Assembly (NCBI RefSeq): GCF_032884065.1
Contig: NW_027062961.1
Location: 1-64,000, forward strand
Reading direction: 5' to 3'
Origin: Artemia franciscana
Taxonomy: Eukaryota; Arthropoda; Branchiopoda; Anostraca; Artemiidae
DNA: 64,000 nucleotides
Shown: positions 1 through 12,240 of the stretch, one piece after another
How positions within the stretch are numbered: position 1 is the first letter of the stretch
Layout: every line of letters starts with the position of its first letter
Notes under the pieces: generated by a model
Database searches by the model: none
Told to the model about the DNA's origin: nothing
What the model saw: only the letters and a program-made list of their open reading frames with translations
Made by a program: the position numbers and the translations under genes

Positions 1-2048
1 ATAATGATTTCCTTATTACAAAATATTGTACTACACGAATATTTAGTACACATTACTAAATAAGGATAATCCCTTCAGACTTAAGAACAGTGTCTGTAAG
101 GGCTTAGATGAGCTCCAATTTGTCTCAGACCAGTCTTCTAATTGTATTCACATATTTTTTTTCAGGTTCTTGTCACTTCATTCGTAAGCGCAGACTGTCA
201 ACCTTTAATTGTATTTCATATTGTCTGGAAAATCCTACTTGATTTTTTTCGAAGTTGTAACTCTATTGGCACCCTAAAAAAGTGAAAAATCCTATTTTTT
301 CCTTAGCACTTACTCTGTCTTTTTGGTTTTATGCTTGTTTTTTAACTTTGTCTAACAGTACTTCAATAGTACTGTTAGAGAGTGATCAAGATTTTTTCTT
401 GTCACTTCTTGTGTTTTTCCATCATAAAACCCTGTGGGAGGGGTTGAGAGAAGGCTTGTATTATTTTTAAAATAACTTAAAAACGGAAATAGACCACATG
501 GCTTAGACTAAAAACGGAAAGAAAAGTAGAAAAATGCTTCAGTTTGGGTTGAAAATGTAAAAACATTACTTAAATGGGATTCCATGCAAAATGGCCAAAG
601 TAGAGAGTTTAAACAGAAAGAGATTAATAACAAATGCTCACGAGTGCCAACCTCAATTAACTAAACGTGGTGGGAGTTGAGGATATAAATTTTTTAGTTA
701 AGTTCTTTAATTAATGCTTTTAACTTAGTAATAAGTGGCAGATCTACTACACATTTCTTTGGCGTTACTAAAAGCTGTGATTACCAGTTCATTGATCAGT
801 ACATGGAATGTAGAATTTGCGGTTAGGTTTCTTTTTAGTTTTCTGTTTTGACCTCTAGGTTTTACTGTGACTGTTCGACACTAATTCAGGAATAACTGGG
901 CTGATCATTGGGAGTGCTACCTGTAAATTTATAAAGCTGCAATGTTTTTATCATAAAATGAAATCAAAACTTGAAAGTGGGTTCAAGTTAAAAAGCGAAT
1001 AGCATTCTTTAGCTTCAAGAACTAAGGAAAACTAGGTGGCCGATACCGAAGAATAAATGGAGTCCTTTACCCTACAGACTTTTTATCATAGACTCTTTAA
1101 TTGTTATGCATATGTCAAAGAGCATGGAGCTATTATTAGGATTTAATATATCCCTGGCTATTGAAATCTCGAATCTTCACTAGCTTATCCAAAAATCATA
1201 TTTCATCTGAAATTAAGTTCTCACTTGCATTTTTACTTCAGAAAGACAAATTTAATTTTTTGGGAAAATTTCAAAAGATTGTTGTTTTAAAGATCAGGGG
1301 ATAATTCATGGTAATGAGTTAGTTGCACATAATCTGTGAGGATCCCCACCCCCAAACCTTAGAGGAGTCTGATGCTTCAAAATGTTGTTTTACAGAATTA
1401 ATGCATGGGTTTTTGACAGTGCTTGGGTCAAATTTAGAAATTCTTGTTGCTGGATAGATGGCAGTCTTGTCGTTAGTATAATTTTAATATTTGCCTTCAT
1501 TTGTCACAATGGTTGGCTTCATGACTGAGAAAATTGTTTTTCCTAAAATTCCCTCTCTTTTATTTAAAAGAAAGAGAGAGAGAGAGAGAAGAAGAAAACA
1601 AAAAAAAAACAGTTTTTTAATGCATCAAATATACCATAAAAAACAAATATCAATTTTTTTAGCTTCTTCTGTCGGGCTTTTTGGTGATGTCCTCCCTCTC
1701 TCTCTCTCTCTATTTCTTTCTCGCCCGCTCTCTCTCTGCCTCCCTCGTTCTTTTGTCTTTGCTTACCGGGAAGACAAGCTTATTATCCTACTGTACTCAA
1801 GTACATTAGCCTATATTTGTGCAAAAAATTCCCCATTAAACATATTATGATTGTTTTTCTTGTACCCAGAAAGTTTTGCTATGTTCTTTATTTCCGTTGA
1901 TTTTGCTCTTGTATGATAAATTCATGTTGTTTGTCATGAGTAATGTGAGGTGCAGAAGGAAATTTACTTGTCAAACAACTTTTTTTGGCAATGGCAAAAG
2001 GAATTGGTTTTGAAGAAAACAAACTGCTAGACCATATTACTTTCTTAC
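1..2048. other. No gene recognised; simple repeats
   Basis: AT-rich DNA without a convincing exon on either strand. It holds a short GA-rich run near 1,570-1,600 and a CT-rich run near 1,695-1,740; the only longer open frame here (1,491-1,850) runs through these low-complexity tracts. Later exons of the minus-strand CCP gene would be expected at these or lower coordinates, but I could not identify one with both a domain signature and splice sites. Confidence 0.5.
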
Positions 2049-2230
2049 ATTAACACAGTTAGGTAGTTGTTCTGTTTGCCATGAAGAATCTAAACAAGAA
2101 ACGCTCAAACGGGTTGATCCATCACTGAAAACATATCCTGAGCCACAAACAATATCAAACTCCTTGTCTTCAGATCCTTTCCAAGAACCATAGCTATTGT
2201 TTGGCAGTGTCGGGGGAAAGTCGCAAGGAC
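2049..2230 (-). CDS. Internal exon encoding a sushi/CCP domain
   Basis: Reading the minus strand, a pyrimidine-rich acceptor (ttccttctag) is followed by 182 bases open in one frame and a good donor (gtaaga). The 60-residue translation has the sushi (complement control protein) pattern: Cys, then LPNNSYG, a second Cys after EFDIV, GYVFSDGST, then SVSC, a Trp, and a closing PNC, giving four cysteines in the usual spacing. Such modules are extracellular adhesion or recognition domains. The exon enters in phase 1 and exits in phase 0. The entry phase matches the donor of the membrane-anchor exon at 3,722-3,870, so the two are probably consecutive exons separated by a 1.49 kb intron. The rest of the gene was not found in the window. 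The CCP assignment rests on visible cysteine and aromatic spacing; gene identity is unknown. Confidence 0.75.
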
Positions 2231-3721
2231 CTAGAAGGAAAGATTTTGGCTATACAATACCCTTCTAACTCTAATTGATTGATCTTTTTGTGGTGTACTT
2301 GCTATGCACCAAGTACACCTGATGGGTATACGTTTTATTCTTCTTAGACACGTCAAGGGTAGGGTTTTTTTGTCTTATCTTTTTTCATCTTTTCTTTTGC
2401 ACAGAAAAGCTATACCTCATTCAGATATTATCTCATGATGCTCTCAAAATTTGTGAGTAACATTAATTAAGATTTTGTGATCCATTAGAAGTTAAATTAT
2501 GCGAGCAATAAGGAAACAAAATGTTGTGAGTCATACGAATAAAGTTGGGAGTGGTAGATAGCGTTATTAAATTGAGCATAATGATAAGCTATGGTTTAGT
2601 AAAGAAATGTGCCTTTTAAGCTTAAATTGATGATTAAGTTCAATAAACCCAAATCCTTGATAGAAAAGCCCCAGGGCAATTTAACATAAATTGTGATTTC
2701 TGAAAGACAAGACGAAAAATAAGGCGATTTACACATACCCAATATAGTTTAAGTGAAAGAAATGTCAGTGCTAGAATTCTCTGAAGATACGTCCTTTACG
2801 CTTACGATAATTACACATTTAAGCATAGCGCAGAAGAATAAAAATACCATGTAACAAAAGCCTTATCCTGGCAATAGTTTGAATGCAAGCTCATATAAGG
2901 CTCAGAATTTCTTCAAATTAGTATACAAGATCGTTGATCTAATGTCGTTGATCTAAAATTAATATGTGTCAAAATAATTTGTAATACCGAAAGAGGTTAC
3001 TAAAAATATATATATAGACTGAGGCTGTTTTCTAAATGCTGGATTGTTTGGCCTAATATCTGCAAGTCGTCTTCACTACTCCGGCGGAGAAGAAAAGGAA
3101 CTTAATAATAAATTAAAGGAAAAATAATAAATATTTTATCTCCTAATGCACTATAAGTAAAAGATTTTTTTCCTGGATAGTCGAGAAAATTAAAATTCGT
3201 CATGACAAAAGGCGAAAGTGTGAGATGATCATGGTATAGAAGGCCGTCCTTTGAATAGTTGTAAAATATATATATATATCATGGCTGCCCCATGCTTTTA
3301 GTTTCTGAGTAAAAAATTTCAATTGTACTGGGTAGTAGGAATTTTTTTTCGCTTTTTAATACATTTGGAGATCGAAACTTGTTTCATTTTTTTTTATAAT
3401 AAGTAATGACCTTGTGTAATAATCTTGATAATAAACTTATGCAACTTTCACTAACTGTGTATCTGAGGTCCGTATTCGGTGCTAACATCCTTAGTTTGAT
3501 CCTACTGTCGACCTATATTTTTATTTATTCTCCAGTTTTTGTTAATTCTTGGAAAGATAGTTTGATCATAAATTATTATTTTGAATAAAAAAAAGTTATG
3601 GATAAGTTTTTGGAAGTATTTCCTATATCCAAATAGGAAATAAACTTTGTTGATTCTGAACTGTATCGGGAAGAATTTTGCTTATCTTAAATTATGGTGA
3701 ACTTTTGGAATATATACTTAC

Positions 3722-3870
3722 CATAAACTTGTATCGTCAGTAAACCAATAGCCAAACCAATAACCGCACAAACCAGTAATCCCATTAAGCCCAATACAAT
3801 AAACTGTCTAGTCCGAGGACTAATCCTTGTTCCTTTTGATTCGTCTTCCATTTCTGTTGGGATGCTTCTC
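3722..3870 (-). CDS. Exon with start codon and membrane anchor (type II or signal anchor) of CCP protein
   Basis: An acceptor-like tttttcag precedes the exon and a strong donor (gtaagtat) follows it. The best start is the ATG at 3,851, giving 43 codons plus one base. The product begins with an acidic/basic cytosolic stretch (MEDESKGTRISPRTRQ), followed by about 24 hydrophobic residues (roughly 17-40) that form one transmembrane helix. A charged N-terminus without a cleavage site suggests a signal anchor with the C-terminus outside the cell. An upstream in-frame ATG lies before the acceptor and would need the intron retained, so I prefer the internal start, with an untranslated first exon upstream. 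The phase-1 exit joins the sushi exon at 2,049-2,230 in frame, creating a Gly codon at the junction. Family beyond 'membrane-anchored CCP protein' is not recognised. Confidence 0.6.
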
Positions 3871-5535
3871 CTGAAAAACATAAACTACAATTGAACTGAT
3901 CTGATGTTAATAAAAAACAGAATCAAAAGCTTATCAAAAAGTTTTTATCACCGTACATACCACAGCTTCTTATCAAGGAATAGACAAGAGCTGATAGGAA
4001 GTGCCAGGTATCTGCTTCAAACAGAACCAAAGGCACCATAGATTAATTGTGTGAAATATCTTCAACTAATTTTTTGGCAGTATGCTATTAATTATTTGGG
4101 CCTCCATACTGCTATGGCAGATGTACTATTAAGCCTCGTTAACAAATTCAAAGAACCATCATCCATACTATAATCTCGTGGTATCTTTATGCTGAACATC
4201 AGTTAACGATATACGGCCGTGTATTATTATTTACTTTTACACTCTAGCTTACATTATTTAAGCTAGGCCTTTTTTTGGTCAATTTTAACATTTAGTTTTC
4301 AGGACCTGAACTACTCTGGGTCGTTCTATGTATTTTTGTCGGTTTTCGCCTGTGATGTTGACGAATAATAAAAGAGCATGTCACCATTAAAATACATGTT
4401 TATTTGTAATTTAAATAAAGGGTATAGTTTTTTTTCAGATTCTTCTTCTACTGTTGGTATTATTTGACTCAACTTTGACTCTCCAAGTGTGGTCGGTTTG
4501 TTTTGTTTGCTCCGGCGCCTACTCGCTCAGAGCTGCATCCTTATTCACAATGATATCTAACTTAACTTATGTTTCATCGTTATTTAGAATCATTATTTCA
4601 GGGCTGTCCAAACAAGGCATTTTGTTGAATATATCCAATGTTTGAATTCTTTTATATTTGCCCAGGTATTGACAATTGAATTGTAATAAGATAGTAAAGC
4701 ACAATCAAAACTGAGTTTAAAAAAATTAAAGAAAAAAGCCTGCCATTTAGAGTCACTCTTCAAAAATAAACTGGTATAATAACTAAGACTATGCATAATA
4801 GCAGAGACCAAATACAATAAACAAAGTGCAAACAATAGGAAATAATAAGGTTTTAGTAACCTGTATTTCTTTATGAGCCAATAACAACCTTTTGAAAATA
4901 TCTAATAAAATTGTATAATCCCTACATGTATTTAATCTTACAGTTATCCGAGAAAAGCTATAAAACAGGGACTAAGTTTGATATATTTACCCAGGTTATG
5001 AGAACTGCATTTTTGTTAATAACTCAGAAACGGCTTGTGAATCAATTAAAAATTTTCAAAATGTTTTGAGAGGAAGGTAAGGGGACTTATTCTTTAACGG
5101 GGGGGGGGGGGGTTCAAAAATTGTTTTAGTATTTGATCAGCCTATACAAGTGATGTGTATTCGCAAAAAACATAGAGGGGGCAAATTGTGTCTCTTTAAA
5201 TCATGGGGGGTGGATGAAGTGGCCCTAACGATTTTGGAAGTGTCGTCAATTTGAAAGCAAAACATATTTTTTAAAATCTAGAAGGGAAGGGAGCTACTTA
5301 TTATTTTTTCTCTCTGAGAAAATGCAAAAAAAGGCATCTCTGAACGAAAATACTCCGATAAGGATTGGCCCCCCTAAATTGAAAAATGCCCCCGCCCCCG
5401 TTATTTAATGCCTATGGCTATTGCCCTGTTAACCCCTGTAGAACATAAAATCTGTTCACAGTGACGTATGGATGTAAATAAGAAGATATTGTGTATATCC
5501 ACTGGCACTGTGTTGTCATAAATAAAAAAAAAGAA
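3871..5535. other. Non-coding upstream flank of the CCP gene
   Basis: AT-rich sequence with a G run at 5,101-5,112 and short open frames that lack any family signature. An untranslated first exon of the minus-strand CCP gene may lie here but cannot be pinned down. Confidence 0.4.
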
Positions 5536-7213
5536 GAGTTTTCTTAATGAAAGTAAGGAGCGACATTAAAACTTAAAACGAACAGAAATTACTCCGTATA
5601 TGAAAGGGGCTTTTCCTTCTCTACGCCCCGCTCTTTACGCTAAAGTTTGGCTCTTTCTCTTAACTTTACATTTAAAAACAGTAAAAAAACTTTAGCGTAA
5701 AGAGCGGGGCGTTGAGAAGGAAAATCCCCTTTCATATACGGAGTAATTTCTGTTCGTTTTAAGTTTTAATGTCGCTCCTTACTTTCATTTAGAAAACTTG
5801 TTTTTTTTTATTTAATTTCTGAACGTATTTGAATCAATGCAGGTTTTGATTTTGGCTCTCCACAGAGGAATAATTAAAACGAAATTTGTATATTTTTTTT
5901 TTTTGGCTAAATGGCTTTCTCATAATTTTTGATCGAATGATTTTGAGAAAAAAAGAGCGGGGGAGGAAGCCTAGTTGCCCTCCGATTTTCGGTTAATTAA
6001 AAAGGCAACTAGAACTTTTAATTTTTTACGAATCTTTTTATAAGTAAAAGATATACGTAACTTATAAATTAGCTTACGTAAAGAGCTTTTGTATTCTTAT
6101 GTTTTTATTACATATATGAGGGAGTTTGCCCCCTCGTCAGTACCTCGCTCTTTACACTAAAGCTTAAATTTTGTCCCAATTCATTAAGAATTGGATTCAT
6201 TAAGAATTCACAAAAGCCGCAGAATAAATAGTTGAAATTACTAAAAATACTTTAGCGTAAAGAGCGAGATATTAGGAGGAGGTGAGACCCTCACATGGGT
6301 AATAATTTCTGTTCGTTTTAAGTTTTAATACTGCTGCTTACTTCCAGCTGAAAAAAAAAACTTTTTCATTGTTTTAAGTAATGCTAGTAAATCCTGCGCT
6401 CCCTTCATGGACATTTTCTTCCCCCATGACAAATTCCTCGATGGAAAGTTCCCCCAGCATATCCCCCTCTTCTCAACCCCTGCCTCCAACCAAAAAATCC
6501 TCCTGAAAACGCCTGTACACTTCCCAATAACCATTACTATATGGAAGCACTGGTCAAAGTTTTGAACTTGTAACCCCTCCCACGGGGACTGTGAGGGAGT
6601 AAGTCGTCCCCAAAGACAAAGTTATAAGGTTTTTCGAAGGTTTTACGCTGAATAAAATGGCTATCTCAGAATTTTGATCCGCTGACTTTGGGAAAATAAT
6701 TAGCGTGGGAGGGGGCCTAGGTGCCCTCCAATTTTTTTGGTCACTTAAAAAGGGCACTAGAACTTTTCATTTCCGTTAGAATGAGCCCTCTCGCAACATT
6801 CTAGGACAACTGGGTCGATACGATCACCCCTGGGGAAAAAAAAAACAAATAAACACGCATCCGTGATCTGCCTTCTGACAAAAAATATAAAATTCCACAT
6901 TTTTGTAGATAGGAGCTTGAAACCTCTACAGTAGGGTTCTCTGATACGCTGAATCTGATGGTGTGATTTTCGTTAAGATGTTATGACTTTTAGGGGGTGT
7001 TTCCCCTTATTTTCTAAAATAACGCAAATTTTCTCAGGCTCGTAACTTTTGATGGGTAAGACTAAACTTGATGAAACTTATATATTTAAAATCAGCATCA
7101 AAATGCGATTCTTTTGATGTAGCTATTGGTACCAAAATTCCATTTTTTAGACTTTTGGTTACTATTGAGCCGGGTCGCTCCTTACTACAGTTCGTTACCA
7201 CGAACTGTTTGAT
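5536..7213 (+). mobile_element. Palindrome-bearing non-autonomous foldback element, copy 1
   Basis: About 1.7 kb that recurs at 53.45, 55.58 and 62.7 kb in the same orientation. It opens with an A-rich stretch and a long hairpin (arms 5,548-5,648 and 5,687-5,787). A second, looser inverted pair lies at about 6,100-6,340, then unique-looking body sequence, and it ends in gtcgctccttac followed by the small palindrome ACAGTTCG-loop-CGAACTGT and TTGA. The 12 bp gtaaggagcgac near the left end is the exact inverse of gtcgctccttac near the right end. No coding capacity is visible; frames inside are not shared between copies as proteins. Superfamily is uncertain: the inverted ends suggest a DNA transposon, and the end hairpin could also suggest a Helitron-like element. 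Confidence 0.7.
5548..5787. repeat. Long hairpin of foldback copy 1
   Basis: Two 101 bp arms separated by a 38 bp loop. By eye the arms differ at two positions. Both arms carry the core ctctttacgctaaagttt or its complement, which recurs in every related element in the window. Confidence 0.9.
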
Positions 7214-9556
7214 TGGTACAGCTGTGTGAATGAAGTGACAGATCCTTTGAGTTTTGTGCGGCCCATTGGATGTCTTCGATTTTGGAATAGGGGAGAAATG
7301 TCCAGAGGATAGGTTGGATATGAAAGACTAGAGCTGATCTGGTGTTGTGAGATGTTCGGGTCTCCGTTCCGTCATAAGCTCCTTCCTCCGTTCCTATCCC
7401 TTAAAGAGAAATCCTGCTTGCTTGGCCTTGTCATGGTGGATTTTATACGAGTTCACCTAACAATAATCGTGACTGGGAATGGCGCTCCACGGCGACCTTG
7501 AGGAGTAGCGCCCCTCGAGCAAATTAAAGCCTAGTGAACGACACAGTGTTTTCACTGGATTCTGAATCATGGATGATTCGTCTGTGTTTTGTTGGACTTA
7601 AAAATCCCTTCCTAGCTAAGTTATCTATTATGAGCTGCCTCTTCATAGTAGTACAATGTTTTTTAGGCATGAATATGCAATGAGTCGGAGGTATTAGACT
7701 TCAGATTTCCTATGCCAGATTTGGAATCTTAATGATAGAAGAGCATCCCCAAGTGCGAGAAATCATGTTTTGACTAAGGTTTGCTGACGGTTGCGCAAAG
7801 CTTTCATTCATACTTAAGGTCCCAGGGACTTCTTGCTGTCCTGTTCTAAGCCAGCTTAAGCGCTTCGTGTAGAATTGAGAAGATGTTTTAGTCCCTATCC
7901 TTCACTTGTTTGGGACCCATTTCTTTTATTGAGGCCATAATAATTTCAATGATTGTTACAATATAAAAATTGCAACTTGAAATGCTACAATGTTATAGAA
8001 CAACTATCGTGTTGACATACAATCAGTATGATCCGGGGGGTAGGAAACGTAAAATTAGGTAATATAAAATTTATTCATTCAGGCAGGAAAGATGGGGCGC
8101 GTTGGCAGGGAGTAGAGCTCATGATGAATAAGGAAGCTGCGAAGTCTTGGTTAGTTGGGAAGGTATTAATAATAGAATGATAGTTGCTATTAAAGTGTAG
8201 CAACTGAAGGGGGCATATGAAGGCACAATAGCACCGTAGCAAGGGGGTTGGTACCTCCTAAATGCCTCGCTCTTATACAAAAGTTTGACTTTTTGTCCTA
8301 ATTCTTTAAGAATGACTGCTGAAACGCAAGGACTGTTTAATTAGAATAAGAAGTGTTGTTTTTAAGTACTGAAAAACTTTAGCGTAAAGAGCGAGGAATT
8401 GAAGAGGCGGCAATGCCCCTCGTATACTGAATAATTTCTGTTCGTTTTAATTTTTAATGTTGCACCTTGTTTTCAGTTGGAAAAACTTTTTTATGTGTAA
8501 GTCAATGAATGAATGAAAATTGATAAGAAAAACACGCTAACTGCTAATAATTGAATAACAGATCTACAAATTACCTTATATTGCATTGCTTTGTTGTTTT
8601 GCTATATTTTTACCTATTCATCGCTTCTATCAAATATTTCATTATAAGGAATGGCAAGTAAAGAGTCGATAATAGATGTAATTTCTGAAAGTATAGACTA
8701 GAAAAATCACCATACTGACTCAAATGCGTAACGTATAATAAGTTTAAAATTTTAAAACTTTTAAGTTCTATCAAATTTAGCTATATAAAATAAAGTGCAA
8801 AAGAAAATAGATTGAATTTAGATATAGGTGAAATCATCCCCGCAAATGGATGTGGTCTTATTAAAGAGAATGGATGCAAATCTGGGGATTTGCTATAGAG
8901 AATGGAGCAGAGATCCCCATCCAACATGGTTTTCACCTTTCATCCCTCTATCAACAGGAATATAAAATTTTGTGTTTAAAGTAAAAATATGTTTGAAATA
9001 ATATAAAACAAGAAACAAAGTGGTGTCGAACATAATTATTTGGTTTTACGTTAATTTTTCTTGTTTCTATTTTTGACCAGGTTTGAATAAACATTGTGCA
9101 AGCCGCACAACTCTTAATGACAAACATTACTGTAATACCTGGGGACTTACCTTTGATTCAAATTCCTCAAATGAGCAACTTAATTCAAAAGAGCGTAAAA
9201 CTTTAAATACTAAATGCAATGAGTGCGGCTAATTCGAAAGAACAATAATCATGTTTACCATGAGTGATAAGAAACTGTTTATCGTTTCTTGTGCCTTGGA
9301 ATTAAGTATTTTGTATGTTTATTAGCATCTTTTTCATTTATGACCATACGTACTGTCACCAGGATAAAAAAAACATATAAAAACGATAAAAGCTAGTAAG
9401 AAACAGAGAAACTAATTAAGAAACAAACAAACTAAAAACAATATATACACTGCCATGCTTAAAGTCAAAAATGCATGTTAATTTTTTGTTTGTAAGTTAT
9501 AAATATCATGTGGTCAATCAACGCATTTCCTGAATATAGTTTAAGATAAGTAACTA
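7214..9556. other. No gene recognised; contains a foldback-family fragment at about 8,225-8,490
   Basis: No coding exon could be supported. The stretch around 8,250-8,480 repeats motifs of the foldback family (a cctcgctctt-like sequence, then actttagcgtaaagagcgag, then ataatttctgttcgtttt), so it is a degenerate second-palindrome module without the remainder of the element. Confidence 0.5.
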
Positions 9557-10679
9557 TCAACTTCCACTTAAAGTTCTTAGATAGGGGCAAATAGGTTGGC
9601 TATCTCAGGATTTGCATTCTTATGCAGTTTTATGCTTTTCGGGCAAAAATTTGATGCTTTTCATCACAAACTGGTATTTTTCTGTATTGTGATCTATTTT
9701 GGTGCCTAGAAAGGTATCCATGTATTTTTATTTCTGCTTAGAGCTCTCTTCTAATATTCTGTAACCGCTGGTTACACGCGATCATCCCTGGGAAAAAATG
9801 GAGACACGTAATTGCTACCCATGGAAAAATATACCTTTCCGTGTAGCTCCAGATGATGGTTCCCAACAGCCAACATTGAGTTTTCGACAGTGATTATTTC
9901 AATGATACATTTTCTTTAATTCTTGAAGAGTTTTGAACTGGTTTTAAATTACCAAAGGTTTCTTCTTATGATTAGAAATTTTTGTTCAGTTGAATTTGAA
10001 CGAAGGCTAATATTTTCTAAATATTGTTTCCTAGCAGATATTTGTTACTAGATATTTTCTTTAAAAACCTGTTTCAAAATTTATGAAACCATGGGTTGTG
10101 GTTCGCTCTTTACTAGGTTGCAGGTAATACACCAATCTATAAATTTTGGCTGGGCTATTTGATTTCTGCTTAGCCAGTTGACAGATCTGGCTAAAATCTC
10201 TTCGAAAATTTGAAAAAAAAAGTATTTGAATTCCGTTGCTAAACACCCCTAAAGTTTCTTTTTTCCTTGTGATCTACAGTTTGCAGCTTTGGGTGACAAA
10301 AGTATGTCCTGATGTTTGGGTAATTTCCAGTATTTTAAATTTAAAAATTGCTTTATTCCTAGTGTATTAAGTAATATACAAAAGAAACAAAATGAAACTA
10401 TCTCGGATCAAAAAGTCAGCTTCGTAGGGATCATATCACTTTGGACTCATGTAGATCATGAATTTCGAGAACATAAGCTCAAAATTCTTACTCTTGTCTA
10501 GATTTCCAGTCTTGAAAGTTTGGAATTCTAAATTTTTAATGTAGATCGTTTCTGAACTATTTGGATTATTTTCAATGTTGACTATTTTTCTCAACGTTGT
10601 ATGTTTTTGAATGTCGTGTTTGAACAAGCTCAGAACTAGACTGGGATATCTGAATCAAAGCTGGTAGGGGGAGGGGGGG

Positions 10680-11600
10680 TCAAAATCTTGTCACTAGTAC
10701 ATCTACAAAAAGAGTGGTATAATCTAAATCAAATTGAATAGGAAGTCCGAGCTAGTGTCATATTTGTGCCTGTTGACCCCCTTGACGCAATTCGACCTCT
10801 GTGGGTGCAGTGGGGCTACTAAATTATTGTTTTGATAACATCTACCAGAGATAAATGCCGAATCTCGAATAAACCTTGTTGAAAGTAAGGGCTAGTCTCA
10901 TGTCTATACCACTTGATGCTGTGGACCCTACCTGACCTCTCTAGGGGAAAAAAAAATTCTTAAATTTTTACTATTTGGACATTGCTAGATGAGGTGCCAT
11001 ATATCAAACTTGAGGAGAAGTAAGAGTAAGTGTCTCAGTTATATCATTTGAAGATTCTCGCCCCATGAAACCCCAAAGGAGAGATCTATCCTTAAATTTC
11101 ATTCAGACTAGCATCTACGATAAAGTTTCATCATCTCACCAAAATTGGGCAGTAAGTTAAAAATAGTGCCCCTCCATGTCATTTTGGATCCAGATCTGAT
11201 CATATCTCTGTGAGGAAGGGGGGAGGCTATATTAATATCAATAGGACATCTACCAAAAGATGTTTACGAATATCAACCAAGCTCGATGAAAAGTATTAGC
11301 TAGTGTCTCAGTAGCGTCTTTTTGGATCCATGACCAATCTGTCTGCAGTCAGTCAGGAGAGACGGGTATTTATTTTTAGTCATCAGAATATAAGCGAAAA
11401 AAGGTATTGCATATCAGCCAAACTTAATGAGAAGTAACATTGACTGTCTTAGTTGTACCTTTTTGGAGTCCAGATTCAATTCCATCTCTGTTGGAGGATG
11501 AGGAAGGGAGTCATTAAAATTTTGTCATCATCACGTGCACCAGAAGGGAACGTCATTATTTCAAACAACCCCCATTAGGAGATAAGAGCAATGCTCATAA
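10680..11600. repeat. Degenerate ~140 bp tandem repeat, block A
   Basis: Successive segments repeat the same plan: a phrase like catctaccaaaag, then tatcaaacttgatgagaagta, then a 'gtgtctcagt' phrase, a tttggatcca-like phrase and a G/A-rich stretch. I count six to seven units at roughly 10,695, 10,840, 10,980, 11,110, 11,245, 11,385 and 11,530. Units are strongly diverged from each other, so the array is old. Confidence 0.6.
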
Positions 11601-12019
11601 TCATGGCTATCTTAGATGTACGCCTAGTCCAGTTGGGGACGGGGGTGGGGGTAGAGGCTCTAAGACATCTTTTTTATTAACATAATCACTAGTTGGCCGA
11701 GGAAACTCATCGATACTTGGCCAAATGCTAAGCTGATAGACCTTAGCGTCCGTACTCTTTTTATTTTTGATTGGAAGTTTATAGTATTCCAGCAGTTTGG
11801 GGTAACGAACTGTAAGTAAAGCAACTCGTGTTAATAGTAATGAAAATTCTAAAAGTGAATTCTGACATAAATGTAGACACGAAACAAATTGTATTTTTAT
11901 AGTGATTCTAAATTTATAAACTTCATTAAGTTCGAAGTTACTCAACAGAAGCCAAGAACCTGACAAAATTTGCTTGATTTCAAAAAATGGGCAAAACATA
12001 ATGAAAGCTAAAATTATAA

Positions 12020-12240
12020 GATCAAATTCAGCATATCAGAGAACCCTATGGTAGAGGTTTCAAGCCTCTCTACAAAAGTTCGAATAGTTTCATTTTTCCT
12101 GGTTCAAAGATCACGGATGCGTATTTGCTTGTTTATTTTTATCCCATGGGTAATCTTATTGAACCAATGGTACCAGAAAATTGAAAGACGATTTATTCTT
12201 CCGTAAATTGAAAGTTCTAGTCCCTTTTTAAAGTAACGAA
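12020..12240 (-). repeat. Inverted fragment of the foldback family
   Basis: On the minus strand this reads like the right-hand third of the foldback element (compare 6,770-6,970): a ctagaactttc phrase, agatcacggatgcg on the plus strand, then the agcctctctacaaaa and tatcagagaaccct phrases. It is reversed relative to the full copies and is duplicated at about 30,730-30,950. Confidence 0.6.

Noticed and set aside
742-940. Possible terminal exon of the CCP gene on the minus strand after tttacag
   Set aside because: Only about 21 codons before a stop, no cysteine pattern or other signature.
1491-1850. 119-codon plus-strand frame
   Set aside because: Runs through GA- and CT-repeat tracts; the apparent hydrophobic and Arg/Lys-rich stretches are low-complexity artefacts.
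6325-6757. Frames on the minus strand within foldback copy 1 (also 54,316-54,579 and 63,530-63,866)
   Set aside because: They fall in the body of a non-coding element and do not keep the same frame or protein between copies.
11607-11999. 130-codon minus-strand frame conserved in both blocks (also 30,309-30,701)
   Set aside because: Conservation reflects the recent block duplication only; no domain, splice context or codon-level constraint could be seen.
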